The notes beneath the pieces were generated by a model. The model did not search any database. It worked only from the letters and a program-made list of their open reading frames with translations, and was not told the origin of the DNA. The translations under genes were made by a program, and so were the position numbers. From Aquiluna sp. (lineage in GTDB: Bacteria > Actinomycetota > Actinomycetes > Actinomycetales > Microbacteriaceae), in the NCBI GenBank assembly GCA_018402615.1, contig JAGYIH010000005.1:1-49772 (forward strand): a stretch of 49,772 nucleotides of DNA, written 5' to 3'. This document shows positions 25,011 through 37,809 of this stretch, one piece after another (position 1 is the stretch's first letter; each line of letters begins with the position of its first letter).

Positions 25011-26675
25011 TTAGCTCTCGTCAAACAGCTTTTGCTGTTTTTGACGCTCCAGCGCAGCCTTGACCAAACCATGGAACATTGGGTTGGGCCTGGTTGGACG
25101 CGAGCGGAATTCGGGGTGGGCCTGGGTGCCGAGGTAATAGGGATGGACGTTTCTTGGCAGCTCAACATACTCCACCAGGTTGCCATCCGGTGATGTCCCG
25201 GAAAACATTAGCCCGCTGGCCGCAATCTGGTCCCGATAGTGATTGTTGACCTCGTAGCGGTGGCGGTGACGCTCAGATGCAGTCTCTGTCCCGTAAATCT
25301 CGGCAACCAAGCTTCCCGGAGTAAGTTTTGCCTCATACAGACCCAACCGCATGGTGCCACCCATGTCAGAGGCCGCCAGCTTATCCACCTGCTCCGCCAT
25401 GGTTGCAATTACCGGGTTTTTGCCCTCTGGGTCAAACTCACTTGACGTGGCATCTTTGATACCGGTGACGTTTCTGGAGTACTCAATTACCATGCACTGC
25501 AACCCAAGGCACAACCCAAGGGTTGGTATCTGGTTCTCTCTGGCAAACCTCAGTGCCCCGAGTTTGCCCTCAATTCCTCGAATGCCAAAACCTCCGGGGA
25601 CACAGATTGCGTCCAGTTCCTGCAACTTGGTCTTGGCTCCCTCCGAAGTTTCACAATCGTCAGATTTGATCCACTCGACATTTACCTTTGTGGATTCCGC
25701 AAATCCGCCGGCCCTGAGGGCCTCGGTAACCGAAAGGTAGGCATCTGGCAGGTCAATGTACTTACCAACCAGCCCAATGGTCACCTCGTGCTTTGGATCA
25801 TGAACTGAATCCAAAACCGGCTGCCAACCTGACCAATCGACCTCACCAGCCTGCAAGCGAAGCGCACTGATGATGTAGCTATCCAGGCCCTCTTCATGGA
25901 GAACGTTTGGAATGTCGTAAATGGAATTGGCGTCTGCCGCGGTCACAACCGCTTGGCGGTCAACATCGCACATCGCTGAGATCTTGTTCTTGATTGCATC
26001 GGGCAGTTCCCGGTCGGATCGACAGACAATGGCATCTGGCTGGATGCCCAGGGAGCGCAGCATGGCCACCGAGTGCTGGGTGGGTTTGGTCTTTAGCTCA
26101 CCGGAGGGCTTTAGAAACGGAACCAGAGTCACGTGAACAAAGAATACGTTCTCCCGACCGATGTCCTGGCGGACCTGTCGCGCAGCTTCCATGAATGGCT
26201 GCGACTCAATATCACCAACTGTGCCACCGATTTCAGTGATGATCACGTCGGGTGTTGGGTCCTGTGTGGCCTGAAGTCGCATTCTGCGCTTGAGCTCATC
26301 GGTGATGTGGGGAATGACCTGAACGGTGTCCCCCAAATACTCACCCTTGCGCTCTTTGGAGATGACCGTGGAGTAGGCCTGACCCGTGGTGACATTCGCT
26401 GCAGCGTTTAGGTTGATGTCCAAAAACCGCTCGTAGTGACCAATGTCAAGGTCGGTCTCGGCGCCATCTTCAGTAACAAAAACTTCACCGTGCTGAAACG
26501 GATTCATCGTGCCCGGGTCAACGTTTAGATAGGGGTCTAACTTTTGCATTACTACCAAAAGACCGCGGGCTCTCAGCAGGTTTCCCAGCGAGGCGGCTGT
26601 GAGCCCCTTCCCTAGAGAGGAGGCGACTCCCCCTGTGACAAAGATGTGTCGGGGAACTTTTGTGCCTTCAGCCAT
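25011..26675 (-). CDS. pyrG: CTP synthase
   Basis: Makes CTP from UTP, ATP and glutamine. The 554-residue protein has the N-terminal synthetase domain ([22 protein letters not shown] at 10-31, [41 protein letters not shown] after it, and GGTVGDIES) and a C-terminal class I glutamine amidotransferase domain with the nucleophile in GLCLGLQC and the HPEF near the end. The ATG at 26675 is first in the series pyrG-xerD-parA-scpAB. Order recN, pyrG, xerD agrees with other actinobacteria. Confidence 0.97.
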   Translation of the reverse strand: MAEGTKVPRHIFVTGGVASSLGKGLTAASLGNLLRARGLLVVMQKLDPYLNVDPGTMNPFQHGEVFVTEDGAETDLDIGHYERFLDINLNAAANVTTGQAYSTVISKERKGEYLGDTVQVIPHITDELKRRMRLQATQDPTPDVIITEIGGTVGDIESQPFMEAARQVRQDIGRENVFFVHVTLVPFLKPSGELKTKPTQHSVAMLRSLGIQPDAIVCRSDRELPDAIKNKISAMCDVDRQAVVTAADANSIYDIPNVLHEEGLDSYIISALRLQAGEVDWSGWQPVLDSVHDPKHEVTIGLVGKYIDLPDAYLSVTEALRAGGFAESTKVNVEWIKSDDCETSEGAKTKLQELDAICVPGGFGIRGIEGKLGALRFARENQIPTLGLCLGLQCMVIEYSRNVTGIKDATSSEFDPEGKNPVIATMAEQVDKLAASDMGGTMRLGLYEAKLTPGSLVAEIYGTETASERHRHRYEVNNHYRDQIAASGLMFSGTSPDGNLVEYVELPRNVHPYYLGTQAHPEFRSRPTRPNPMFHGLVKAALERQKQQKLFDES

Positions 26676-26726
26676 GGAATATCAATCTATCAGCGCGGAA
26701 ACTTTGAAGTAGCGCAACACGGCGGA

Positions 26727-28388
26727 TTAGTGTCTGGAATTTAGCAATTCTTTTGCGTGACTGAGTGCGGAATCAGAGTCTGGATTCCCGGATAGCATCC
26801 GGGCTATCTCAATCTCTCGCTCCTGATCGGTTAGCTCCGCAACCGACGTCATCGTGATGGCTCCGAATTGATCCTTGGAAACCCTTATTTGGTGGTCTGC
26901 GAGCGCTGCGACCTGAGCGAGGTGGGTTACAACAATCACCTGAGTGGTCTTCGACAACTCCTTCAGCCTCTTCGCCAACTCAAGGGCTGCCTGGCCGCCA
27001 ACCCCGGCATCCACCTCATCAAAGATCATCGTCGGAAGAGTGTTCTCGGATGCCAGAACAAGCTCCAGCGCCAACATGATTCGAGAGAGTTCTCCACCGG
27101 AGGCCCCTTTTGAAAGTGATCTCGGCTCGGCTCCGGGGTGAGCCGCAAGTAAAAATTCCACCCTGTCCATTCCGCTTTGCTCGAAGTCAGCCAGCGGGGT
27201 TATCTTCACCTCGAAACTCGATCCACTCATTGCCAGTTGGGTTAGTTCGGCACTCACCCTTGTTGAGACTTCGCTCGCTGCTCTGAGTCGGCATTGAGTC
27301 AGAACACTAGCCGCGGCGGAAAGCTGAGAAAGGGTTGCCTCAAGCTGCATCTCAAGCTTTTCTATCTGCTCATCAGAGCTATCCAAATCCAGCAGCTCGG
27401 CGTGCATCGAGGGCAGTGACTCCAAAAGCTCTTCAATTTCCTTGCCCAGAGTCCGTTCCAGAGAGACCAACTCCGCCCTTCGAGATAGCAACTGGTTCAG
27501 TTTCTCGGGGTCCGCCTCTAAAGCTGCCAAGAAGGAAGATAGGTCGATTGCCACCTCCGAAACCAAGGCTCCAATCTCTGTTAGTCGCTTATAAAGGTCT
27601 TGCAGCACAGGGTCCGACTGTGACTCCAGGGCCTTTCTCGAAATCCCAACTAATTCGCTTGCCGCCAACTGATCCTCGGAACTCAGGGAATCGTGAGACT
27701 TTAGCGCTGCCTCCCGCAGGCTTTCCACATTCGAGAGCCGCTCTATCTGCTGCGCGAGGGACTCTATCTCGCCCGGTTGTGGATTCAGCTTCTCAATCAG
27801 CAGTAGCTGTTCCCTGAGCCTGTCAATCCTGTACTGGTCGGCCTGGCTTGCCGAGCGCATCCGTTCGAGTCTCGCCTGCAAGTCCCGATACTGGCGATAG
27901 ACCTGAACGTAACCAATCTGAGCGGCGGCAATCTCTTTTGAAAAAGCGTCGAGTGCATCTCGCTGAGCGGCTGGCGATCGAAGTCGCAGTTGTTCGCTTT
28001 GGCCGTGCACGGTGATGAGTTCTTCAAATACCTGACTCAGTTGCGAAATCGGGATGCTCGCCCCGCTTATCGCAGCTCTTGATCTGCCGTCGCTCGAGAC
28101 CGATCGGTTTACTAGAAGCTCCCCGTCTTCCAGAACCGCTCCGAGCTGCTCAAGCCTCTCACCAAGATCTGGTCGAAGACCCTGAATTCGCCCCTCGACA
28201 AAAAGTTGCTTTTCACCAGTGCGAACCCGCGTGGCATCCGCACGCTCCCCCATGAGCAATCCAATTGCAGTAAGCACCATGGTTTTGCCGGCACCCGTTT
28301 CACCAGTGAGAGCCGTGAAGCCAGGGGAAAGATTCAGTTCTGCGGAGCTGATGACCCCAATGTTGCGAATCGTCAGAGAAGAGATCAA
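26727..28388 (-). CDS. recN: DNA repair protein RecN
   Basis: An SMC-like ATPase (553 residues) acting in double-strand break repair. Walker A is GETGAGKT at 29-36, the middle (about 155-370) is coiled-coil rich in Leu, Glu and Arg with a central turn, and the C-terminal half carries the signature LSKGASGGELSRIMLALEL followed by Walker B PTMIFDEVDAGVGGQAALELA. The start overlaps nadK by 4 bases. I saw no clear LexA box near it, so SOS control is not evident at this gene; the operon promoter may be further upstream. Confidence 0.95.
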   Translation of the reverse strand: MISSLTIRNIGVISSAELNLSPGFTALTGETGAGKTMVLTAIGLLMGERADATRVRTGEKQLFVEGRIQGLRPDLGERLEQLGAVLEDGELLVNRSVSSDGRSRAAISGASIPISQLSQVFEELITVHGQSEQLRLRSPAAQRDALDAFSKEIAAAQIGYVQVYRQYRDLQARLERMRSASQADQYRIDRLREQLLLIEKLNPQPGEIESLAQQIERLSNVESLREAALKSHDSLSSEDQLAASELVGISRKALESQSDPVLQDLYKRLTEIGALVSEVAIDLSSFLAALEADPEKLNQLLSRRAELVSLERTLGKEIEELLESLPSMHAELLDLDSSDEQIEKLEMQLEATLSQLSAAASVLTQCRLRAASEVSTRVSAELTQLAMSGSSFEVKITPLADFEQSGMDRVEFLLAAHPGAEPRSLSKGASGGELSRIMLALELVLASENTLPTMIFDEVDAGVGGQAALELAKRLKELSKTTQVIVVTHLAQVAALADHQIRVSKDQFGAITMTSVAELTDQEREIEIARMLSGNPDSDSALSHAKELLNSRH

Positions 28389-29284
28389 TCCTGCTCCTCA
28401 GGTCCACGCCATCCAGTGACTGGAAGAGCAAACTTTCTAACCAGTCGGTCAGTGAACGGGTGCTCTTCGAAGACCACCATTGGAACTGGTCTGGCGCTTT
28501 GGTTTACCTCTACCCGGGCACCCGGACCGAGGTCAAAAGTCCGACGCCCATCGCACCAAATCACACCGGCACCTGGGGAGCGCTTCAAAACCTCGATGGC
28601 AAGCTCTGACTTTGGCCCTAGAACCAGCGGCCTAGCAAAAAGCGCGTGAGCGCTGAGGGGGACAACCAATAGCGCCTCGACATTTGGCCAAACAACCGGA
28701 CCGCCGGCGCTAAATGCATACGCGGTCGAACCAGTTGGTGTGCTGACTAAAACACCGTCGCAACCAAAAGATGAAACTGGTCGGCCATCAACCTCTAGCA
28801 CTACCTCCAGCACTCGCTCCCGAGCACTCTTTTCCACGGTTACCTCGTTCACGGCCCAACTGGAGAAAACGAGCTTGGATTCTTGAAACACTTCGACTTC
28901 GAGTGCAACTCGAAAACCTACCTGGTAATCGCGGCGTTCAAGACGGTCCAGCACCTCAGGTAGTTCCTCACGCTCGGCCTCCGCCATAAATCCGACGTGA
29001 CCCAAGTTGATCCCAAGTATTGGTGCGATTTGCCCTCGAACAAGTTCGGCTGCGCGCAGAATCGATCCGTCTCCCCCAAGTACGAGAACAACCTCCACAT
29101 CCTGGCCTGCAAAGAGGTGTTCGGTTTCAACGACCTGGCTCGCAAGTGAAGCCAGTCTTCCGAAGTCGTCCTCGTCTAACAGCCAACTGAATCCCCTGGT
29201 CTCTAGGTCATTGCAAACCTTGAGGGCGGCCGCGGCATTATCGGCATCCGTGGCATTAGAAACCACCAAGATGAACCTAGACAT
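28385..29284 (-). CDS. nadK: NAD kinase
   Basis: Phosphorylates NAD to NADP. The 299-residue protein has the catalytic GGDG motif (LVLGGDGSILRAAELVRG near 68-85), the NLGHVGFMAEAE block, the NE-type residues in WAVNEVTVEK, and the conserved CDGVLVSTPTGSTAYAFSAGGPVVWP. The last part, LVLGPKSELAIEVL, is normal for the family. Preceded by GAAAGGCGG, it starts 87 bases after tlyA and overlaps recN by 4 bases; tlyA-nadK-recN is the conserved actinobacterial order. Confidence 0.95.
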   Translation of the reverse strand: MSRFILVVSNATDADNAAAALKVCNDLETRGFSWLLDEDDFGRLASLASQVVETEHLFAGQDVEVVLVLGGDGSILRAAELVRGQIAPILGINLGHVGFMAEAEREELPEVLDRLERRDYQVGFRVALEVEVFQESKLVFSSWAVNEVTVEKSARERVLEVVLEVDGRPVSSFGCDGVLVSTPTGSTAYAFSAGGPVVWPNVEALLVVPLSAHALFARPLVLGPKSELAIEVLKRSPGAGVIWCDGRRTFDLGPGARVEVNQSARPVPMVVFEEHPFTDRLVRKFALPVTGWRGPEEQD

Positions 29285-29371
29285 GGGCCGCCTTTCAACT
29301 ACTACAGACTAGTAACTTCTAAAAGCTGTTGGACTCTTTGTTTACACAGCTAAACAGATTGTCGGCTGCTT

Positions 29372-30169
29372 TCACTCCCCCGACTTACACAGTGCCGGAA
29401 TGGCTTTCAGCAGTTCATAGTCGTGAGCGTGGCCGGGAGTCAAAAGTGCAAGATACTCGCGGTTACCGTTGGTTCCGCGAATAGGGCTTTCGATCAGAGC
29501 GGTTAGCCCCAAACCATGAAGTTTTGCAGATTCGAGAACCTGGAGAATGCTCCGCTCTCGCTCTGTCCAGCTTGATACCACTCCGGAGGCGCTGAGCGAA
29601 TGTTTACCAACCTCAAACTGAGGCTTGATAAGCCAAATCTGTTTGGCCTCACCCCCAAGTTCGGCAAGATTCTCAGCCACTATCGTGAGGCTGATGAAAC
29701 TCAGGTCAACAACCACCAGCGAGAATTCAAGTGCGACGCCAGCGAGCTCAGCGAGCCGCACGCTATCCAGATCTCGAATGTTCTGCCCCTCCAAGCTGAC
29801 AACTCGCTCGTCGCTTGAAATCTCGGCAACCAATTGACCATGCCCGACATCTACTGCTATCACCTGGGTCGCCCCCTGTTCCAACAAAACCTGAGTAAAA
29901 CCTCCGGTTGACGCTCCCGCATCAAGACACTGACCAAAAACCTTGATATCAAACTGCGCTATTGCATGGCTGAGCTTGTGACCGGCTCGCGAGACAAAAT
30001 CCACGCCCACGGTTATTGACACAGCGTCGTCGGGCAAAATCTTTTGTGCCGGCTTTGTCCCACGAACACCATTCACCATCACGCGACCGTCGTTAATCAA
30101 GGTCGCAGCGTGCGAGCGTGACCGAGCCAGATCGCGAATGACCAACTCAACGTCTAGACGCTCGCTCAA
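29372..30169 (-). CDS. tlyA: rRNA 2'-O-methyltransferase TlyA
   Basis: A 265-residue enzyme with an N-terminal S4 RNA-binding domain (RLDVELVIRDLARSRSHAATLINDGRVMVNGV) and a C-terminal FtsJ-like methyltransferase domain. GHKLSHAIAQFDIKVFGQCLDAGASTGGFTQVLLEQGA holds the catalytic lysine region and the SAM-binding loop. In mycobacteria TlyA methylates 16S C1409 and 23S C1920 (helix 69), giving sensitivity to capreomycin. The start is a TTG that overlaps the stop of the 41-residue gene as TTGA. The helix 69 region of the local 23S gene is itself unusual. Confidence 0.93.
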   Translation of the reverse strand: MSERLDVELVIRDLARSRSHAATLINDGRVMVNGVRGTKPAQKILPDDAVSITVGVDFVSRAGHKLSHAIAQFDIKVFGQCLDAGASTGGFTQVLLEQGATQVIAVDVGHGQLVAEISSDERVVSLEGQNIRDLDSVRLAELAGVALEFSLVVVDLSFISLTIVAENLAELGGEAKQIWLIKPQFEVGKHSLSASGVVSSWTERERSILQVLESAKLHGLGLTALIESPIRGTNGNREYLALLTPGHAHDYELLKAIPALCKSGE

Positions 30170-30291
30170 CGAAGTTGGGTTTCTAAAACTTCTACAATCC
30201 TTGCCAGCGCAGAGATTTGCTCTTCAATTGGCAAGCTGTCAATTTGACTCAGCTCAGTTTCAAATGAGCCGCTGCTTAGATCGTCAGTCAT
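30166..30291 (-). CDS. Conserved 41-residue protein between HAD phosphatase and tlyA
   Basis: A tiny gene of 41 codons with a product running MTDDLSSGSFETELSQID and on to a helical, acidic C-terminal half (SLPIEEQISALARIVEVLETQLR). The ATG overlaps the HAD gene stop as ATGA, and its stop TGA overlaps the tlyA TTG start as TTGA, so the three genes are translationally linked. M. tuberculosis has a small gene, Rv1693, in exactly this slot between Rv1692 (HAD) and tlyA, which supports that it is real. Heptad-like Leu/Ile spacing suggests a short amphipathic helix for a protein contact. No function is known. Confidence 0.75.
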   Translation of the reverse strand: MTDDLSSGSFETELSQIDSLPIEEQISALARIVEVLETQLR

Positions 30292-31271
30292 TTTCTTACC
30301 TCTAGGTATAGTGCTGGCTCGACATCCAGTGCGTAAATTGGAACACCACAGTTCCAGATTAGTTCAGTAGCCGCCCGGAGAGTGTCTAGCGAAGCCGGGT
30401 CACCCGAGATCAGGACAATCTTGTCCCCCAGCTTCTCGACTTCGGATTTGTTACAGCTAACCCCTCGTTTGGTCTTCCTGAGCTTCGGATACTTTTCAAA
30501 TATCCCTCTCAGATCCTGAAGAATGAATTGCGGTCGGTCTTCGGGCTTTGCTCCAATTAGCTCTTTGCGGGTAGCAATTCCCGTCAACACGACAGCTGAA
30601 GCCATCCCGAAGGCATTCGCCCCGCGAATGTCGGTATCTAGCCGATCACCGACCATTAGAGGGCGCTTGATATCAAGCTGCTCCATAGACTTTTCGAATA
30701 TGGGAGCGAAGGGCTTTCCTGCGAAATCCGGAAGTATTCCAACGGCGGTATGAACCGCTCCAACCAACGTTCCGTTCCCCGGAGCTATGCCAGATTCGAG
30801 AGGAATAGTCCAATCCTGGTTGGTGGCTATCCATATCGCTCCATTTTGAATTGCATAAGATGCCTGAGCAAGATCCCGCCAAGAAATATCTGGGCTAAAA
30901 CCCTGAATTACTGCAGCCGGTCCGTCCGAACTGGAAGAGACCAGTTGAAAACCCCGTGCTTCACACTCGACTCGGAGTCCCTCCCCACCTACCACCAAGA
31001 CCTTTGATCCAGCAGGAATACGCTGGGCTAGTAAAGCGGCCCCAGCACGAGCCGAACCAACGATCTGCTCCGGCGTGGTTGCAATCCCAAATTCAGTGAG
31101 CTGTTTGGATATAGCCTCAGGAGTTCGCGAAGAATTATTGGTCATATATCCGACCTTGGATAACTCCATAGCTCGATTGACCGCTTCGACGGCGTGCTCG
31201 ACTGGAACCTGGCCTAAATACACGACTCCATCTAAATCAAGCAGCAACGAGTCAAAGCTACCTAGAAGCAT
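30288..31271 (-). CDS. HAD-superfamily class IIA phosphatase
   Basis: A 327-residue HAD hydrolase of the NagD/PGP type. The nucleophile motif is LLLDLDGVVYLG (Asp12, Asp14), the second motif is GYMTNNSSRTPEAI, and the last acid motif is MVGDRLDTDIRGANAFGM. A C-terminal extension of about 75 residues follows the HAD fold. The open frame runs back to 31499, but that part is the out-of-frame copy of the 21-bp repeats of the neighbour; I start at the ATG at 31271, preceded by GGCGAGGG. It overlaps the TPR-like gene by 14 bases. The substrate may be a sugar or glycerol phosphate; it cannot be told from sequence. Confidence 0.85.
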   Translation of the reverse strand: MLLGSFDSLLLDLDGVVYLGQVPVEHAVEAVNRAMELSKVGYMTNNSSRTPEAISKQLTEFGIATTPEQIVGSARAGAALLAQRIPAGSKVLVVGGEGLRVECEARGFQLVSSSSDGPAAVIQGFSPDISWRDLAQASYAIQNGAIWIATNQDWTIPLESGIAPGNGTLVGAVHTAVGILPDFAGKPFAPIFEKSMEQLDIKRPLMVGDRLDTDIRGANAFGMASAVVLTGIATRKELIGAKPEDRPQFILQDLRGIFEKYPKLRKTKRGVSCNKSEVEKLGDKIVLISGDPASLDTLRAATELIWNCGVPIYALDVEPALYLEVRK

Positions 31272-32100
31272 TGCCCTCGCCACGCCCCTTATTGAAGTCT
31301 TTTCCTTTGCCAGCATCTCGAGAGCGACCAAAGCCACTGGACTTACCGTCGGGGGCCCTGGGTTTGCGGTCTTTGTCAAAGGGTTTGCGGTCTTTGTCAA
31401 AGGGTTTGCGGTCTTTGTCAAAGGGTTTGCGGTCTTTGTCGAAGGGTTTCTTGGCGGTGCGGTCAAATTCTTCGCTAGTTGGAATTTGAATCTCTTCAAA
31501 AAGCTCTACGATCTCGCCATCGACGTTTGCCAGTGCCCTATCTGCGCGCTCAGCCAATGAGTCCCACTCGCTGGAGTCTCGGCCCAACTCTCGCAAAACT
31601 TCTGCATAGCAGGCGAACAAAAGTGGGGACTGCGGGAAAACGGACTTTGGGGAAAGTTCCGGTATCTCAAGTTCCTCAAGAGCGAGCTGCGGCTGCCCAA
31701 GATCTAGACGGGCCCCTGATAAAGCTATTGCTAGATTGATTCGGACACCAACTGCAAGCTTTGAGCGATCAATGCCCGTGACGATTTCAAGCCCCTTCTG
31801 GGGTCGACCCATGCCACGTTCGGCATCGACCAGAATTGGAAGTTGATCGTTGCTTCCAGAAAGGCGGCGGTGAGTTTGCAGCTCCCTGATTGCCAGGGCA
31901 AAATCTCCGGAAGCGTAGGCAGTCAGGCCTAAGGTTTCGTGAACGATAGCCAGCCGGCCAGCTCGACGAGAGGCGGCGAGGGCGTGTTTGTGAGCCAGCG
32001 CTGGGTCATCATCAATTAGAAGCCCCACCATCGCCAGGTGACGAGCAACCATCTCGGCGTTTTCAGCCGTGAGTGTCTTTAGTTGGACGCGAACGCTCAT
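31258..32100 (-). CDS. TPR-like protein with a repetitive charged tail
   Basis: A 280-residue protein corresponding in position to Rv1691. Residues 1-200 are helical and TPR-like (VARHLAMVGLLIDDDPALAHKHALAASRR, AYASGDFALAIRELQTHRRLSG). Residues about 217-280 are disordered and highly charged, with four copies of KPFDKDR followed by Gly/Lys/Arg-rich DAGKGKDFNKGRGEG. The first ATG is at 32100, but homologues usually have a longer, disordered N-terminus, and the upstream DNA appears to code for one in another frame (see 32101-32257). The function is unknown; the tail resembles RNA-binding or condensate-forming segments. Confidence 0.8.
   Translation of the reverse strand: MSVRVQLKTLTAENAEMVARHLAMVGLLIDDDPALAHKHALAASRRAGRLAIVHETLGLTAYASGDFALAIRELQTHRRLSGSNDQLPILVDAERGMGRPQKGLEIVTGIDRSKLAVGVRINLAIALSGARLDLGQPQLALEELEIPELSPKSVFPQSPLLFACYAEVLRELGRDSSEWDSLAERADRALANVDGEIVELFEEIQIPTSEEFDRTAKKPFDKDRKPFDKDRKPFDKDRKPFDKDRKPRAPDGKSSGFGRSRDAGKGKDFNKGRGEGNASR
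31360..31443. repeat. Four tandem 21-bp repeats in the coding sequence
   Basis: Four consecutive copies of a 21-base unit beginning GGGTTTGCGGTC on the plus strand: the first three are identical and the fourth differs by one base. They encode KPFDKDR four times on the minus strand. Since the unit is a multiple of three, copy number can change without breaking the frame. The near-identity of silent sites suggests recent expansion. Confidence 0.95.
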
Positions 32101-32257
32101 GTCAAGATCCTCGGGAGTGATCTCGGATGGAACAAGTGGAGACTTCTCGGTTGGCTTATCGCGTTGAACTCGCTTTTGCCACTCTGGTCTTTCAGGTCAG
32201 TGCGCTCTCCGCGACTGATTGGGCCTCAGGCTTCGGTTTGCGCGATCTTGAATCCAA
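32101..32257 (-). other. Possible 5' part of the TPR-like gene in a shifted frame
   Basis: Upstream of the ATG at 32100 the same frame stays open for 32 codons and reads PERPEWQKRVQRDKPTEKS followed by PLVPSEITPEDLD, very like homologous N-termini, but it contains no start codon and is closed by TGA at 32197-32199. Another frame starts with TTG at 32257 behind TAGGAGA (MDSRSRKPKPEAQSVAESALT) and stops with TGA at 32192-32194. A +1 shift at ACC-T-GAA (32194) would join them into one product. It could be a sequence error, a mutation or true frameshifting. Confidence 0.5.
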
Positions 32258-32284
32258 AGATGTCTCCTAACGAGAATCTAGCTT

Positions 32285-32318
32285 AAATAGAAAAGGCCAC
32301 CCCATAAGGAGTGGCCAT
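32285..32318 (-). terminator. Terminator of the rrn operon
   Basis: On the minus strand, 11-40 bases after the 5S gene, GGCCACTCC and GGGGTGGCC form a strong stem with a TTAT loop, followed by TTTTCTATTT. It ends the rrn transcript just before the TPR-like gene. Confidence 0.9.
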
Positions 32319-32328
32319 TTCTCAAAGT

Positions 32329-32447
32329 AAGTCCGGCGGTGTCCTGCTCTCCCACAAGGTCCCCTTGCAGTACCATCGGCGCTGAGAGTCTTAGCTTCCG
32401 GGTTCGACTGAGACCGGGCGTTTTCCCTCTCGCTATGGCCGCCGAAA
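32329..32447 (-). rRNA. rrf: 5S ribosomal RNA
   Basis: A gene of about 119 bases on the minus strand. TCGGCGG near the 5' end pairs with CCGCCGGAC at the 3' end, and the internal CGAACCCGGAAGCTAAG and CGCCGATGGTACTGC blocks are typical. Loop C and helix IV each seem about one base shorter than I expect for this family. Ends are set by helix I and are approximate. Confidence 0.9.
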
Positions 32448-32484
32448 CACACTATTGAGTTATGTGAATGAAGATACCTGTCTC

Positions 32485-32509
32485 GGTTCTCGACCATACC
32501 TCGAGAACC
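32485..32509. other. Spacer stem-loop between 23S and 5S
   Basis: GGTTCTCGA and TCGAGAACC form a perfect 9-bp stem around a 7-base loop in the 95-bp 23S-5S spacer. It is probably a processing signal; one arm resembles the GAGAAC core of the rrn leader and internal spacer. Confidence 0.65.
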
Positions 32510-32542
32510 ACACAGTGGACGCAAGCACAAATTTGAAGTTGT

Positions 32543-35577
<3,035 letters not shown>

Positions 35578-35620
35578 ACACAAAGATGATACATCTCGAA
35601 TAAATTCGGTATAGATCGTT

Positions 35621-35640
35621 GACCTGGATAAATCCAGGTC
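35621..35640. other. Perfect 8-bp hairpin upstream of 23S
   Basis: GACCTGGA-TAAA-TCCAGGTC, about 45 bases before the mature 23S 5' end on the transcript. There is no T-run, so it is likely an RNA-processing structure. Confidence 0.65.
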
Positions 35641-35653
35641 TAAAGATACTCGC

Positions 35654-35675
35654 GTCCACTATGTAGTTCTCAAAG
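35654..35675 (-). promoter_or_regulatory. Antitermination/processing-type element before 23S
   Basis: TTTGAGAACTACATAGTGGACG on the minus strand repeats the core TTTGAGAACT found in the 16S leader. This element is common in actinobacterial rrn leaders and spacers and resembles boxA-type signals. Confidence 0.6.
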
Positions 35676-35927
35676 TACGGGCGGTTCCGCATTTGAAGGT
35701 TTCCTTCGCAATACGAACCTGACCAGAAAAGAGTCAAACTCTAAAATGGCCCCTGGGTTATCGTTTCCGATCCCCAGGACCCAACAGCGTGCTGATGTCC
35801 ACTTGGCTTACTCTGCTTTCCAACCCGAGGGCGTACTTCGAAGAGAAAGTTATCTAGTTATCAATGCGATGTTCCACCCATGAGCTAACCAGCTGGAAAA
35901 CATGTGTTTCCAAAACTGGCTCTCTAT

Positions 35928-35945
35928 GAGAGACCGAAGTCTCTC
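35928..35945 (-). other. C(UUCG)G hairpin after 16S
   Basis: On the minus strand GAGAGAC-TTCG-GTCTCTC makes a 7-bp stem with the very stable cUUCGg tetraloop about 12 bases after the 16S 3' end. It is probably part of the 16S precursor processing region. Confidence 0.7.
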
Positions 35946-35956
35946 AAGATGCTCCT

Positions 35957-37453
<1,497 letters not shown>

Positions 37454-37458
37454 AAGTT

Positions 37459-37476
37459 TTGCCTACAAGTAGGCAA
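37459..37476. other. Hairpin just upstream of 16S
   Basis: TTGCCTA-CAAG-TAGGCAA, a perfect 7-bp stem a few bases before the 16S 5' end. Probably a precursor structure. Confidence 0.6.
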
Positions 37477-37616
37477 GCTTTCCACGAACCCAGCCCGAAG
37501 GCTGAGATCAATTTGATTTGGCTTTCAGAACTGTCTACTGACAATTCTTATTTTATCTTTATCAAAAGGAACTCTGCGAAACAAAAGTTCTCGCCGAGGT
37601 TTTGGCATCGACATTG

Positions 37617-37640
37617 TGCACGCTGTTGAGTTCTCAAAGA
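37617..37640 (-). promoter_or_regulatory. rrn leader element (TTTGAGAACTCAACAG)
   Basis: The minus strand reads TTTGAGAACTCAACAGCGTGC about 165 bases before 16S. This leader motif is shared by actinobacterial rrn operons and is repeated before 23S here, consistent with antitermination or processing. Confidence 0.65.
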
Positions 37641-37690
37641 TCGGATGCATCTGACTTCATCTCGCGAATCAGCTTCAGAGCAACTTTTCA

Positions 37691-37718
37691 AGTCTACCTA
37701 TTCTGCGACCCCTGTCAA
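37691..37718 (-). promoter_or_regulatory. rrn promoter
   Basis: TTGACA (37713-37718), a 16-bp spacer and TAGACT (37691-37696) on the minus strand make the best sigma-70 type promoter in the window, placed about 240 bases before 16S. The gap 37454-37935 contains only this promoter, the leader elements and the terminator of the tyrS transcript. Confidence 0.85.
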
Positions 37719-37785
37719 CCCTAGGTTTCCCTTGAATTTCCTGGCTTATCAGCTTAGGCGGACCTAAATCCTAGACACTAAAATC

Positions 37786-37809
37786 ACTGGCCACAAGGGC
37801 CAGTTTTTT
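37786..37809 (-). terminator. Hairpin terminator after tyrS
   Basis: ACTGGCC-ACAA-GGGCCAGT forms a strong stem about 130 bases after tyrS. On the plus strand it is followed by TTTTTT; on the minus strand GATTTTAG follows, so it can work in both directions. It separates the long translation-arginine operon from the rrn promoter. Confidence 0.7.

Larger units (their letters stand above)
35578..35956 (-). other. 16S-23S internal transcribed spacer without tRNA
   Basis: About 380 bases hold no gene and, in contrast to many bacteria, no tRNA-Ile or tRNA-Ala. I see a perfect 8-bp hairpin (35621-35640), a leader-like element TTTGAGAACTACATAGTGG (35654-35675), an interrupted CCTGGG/CCCAGG inverted repeat near 35748-35780 and a UUCG hairpin (35928-35945). 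These look like processing and antitermination elements. Confidence 0.8.

Noticed and set aside
28389..28480. LexA/SOS box ahead of recN
   Set aside because: No TCGAAC-N4-GTTCGA type palindrome was seen; the region is coding for nadK.
31360..31443. CRISPR-like short repeats
   Set aside because: The units are directly adjacent without spacers and encode an in-frame peptide repeat.
31272..31499. N-terminal extension of the HAD phosphatase with TANPLTK repeats
   Set aside because: It is the out-of-frame reading of the 21-bp repeats of the overlapping neighbour; the HAD fold begins at the ATG at 31271 with a ribosome binding site.
35578..35956. tRNA-Ile or tRNA-Ala in the rrn spacer
   Set aside because: No cloverleaf or TTCAAAT-type T arm was found on the transcribed strand.
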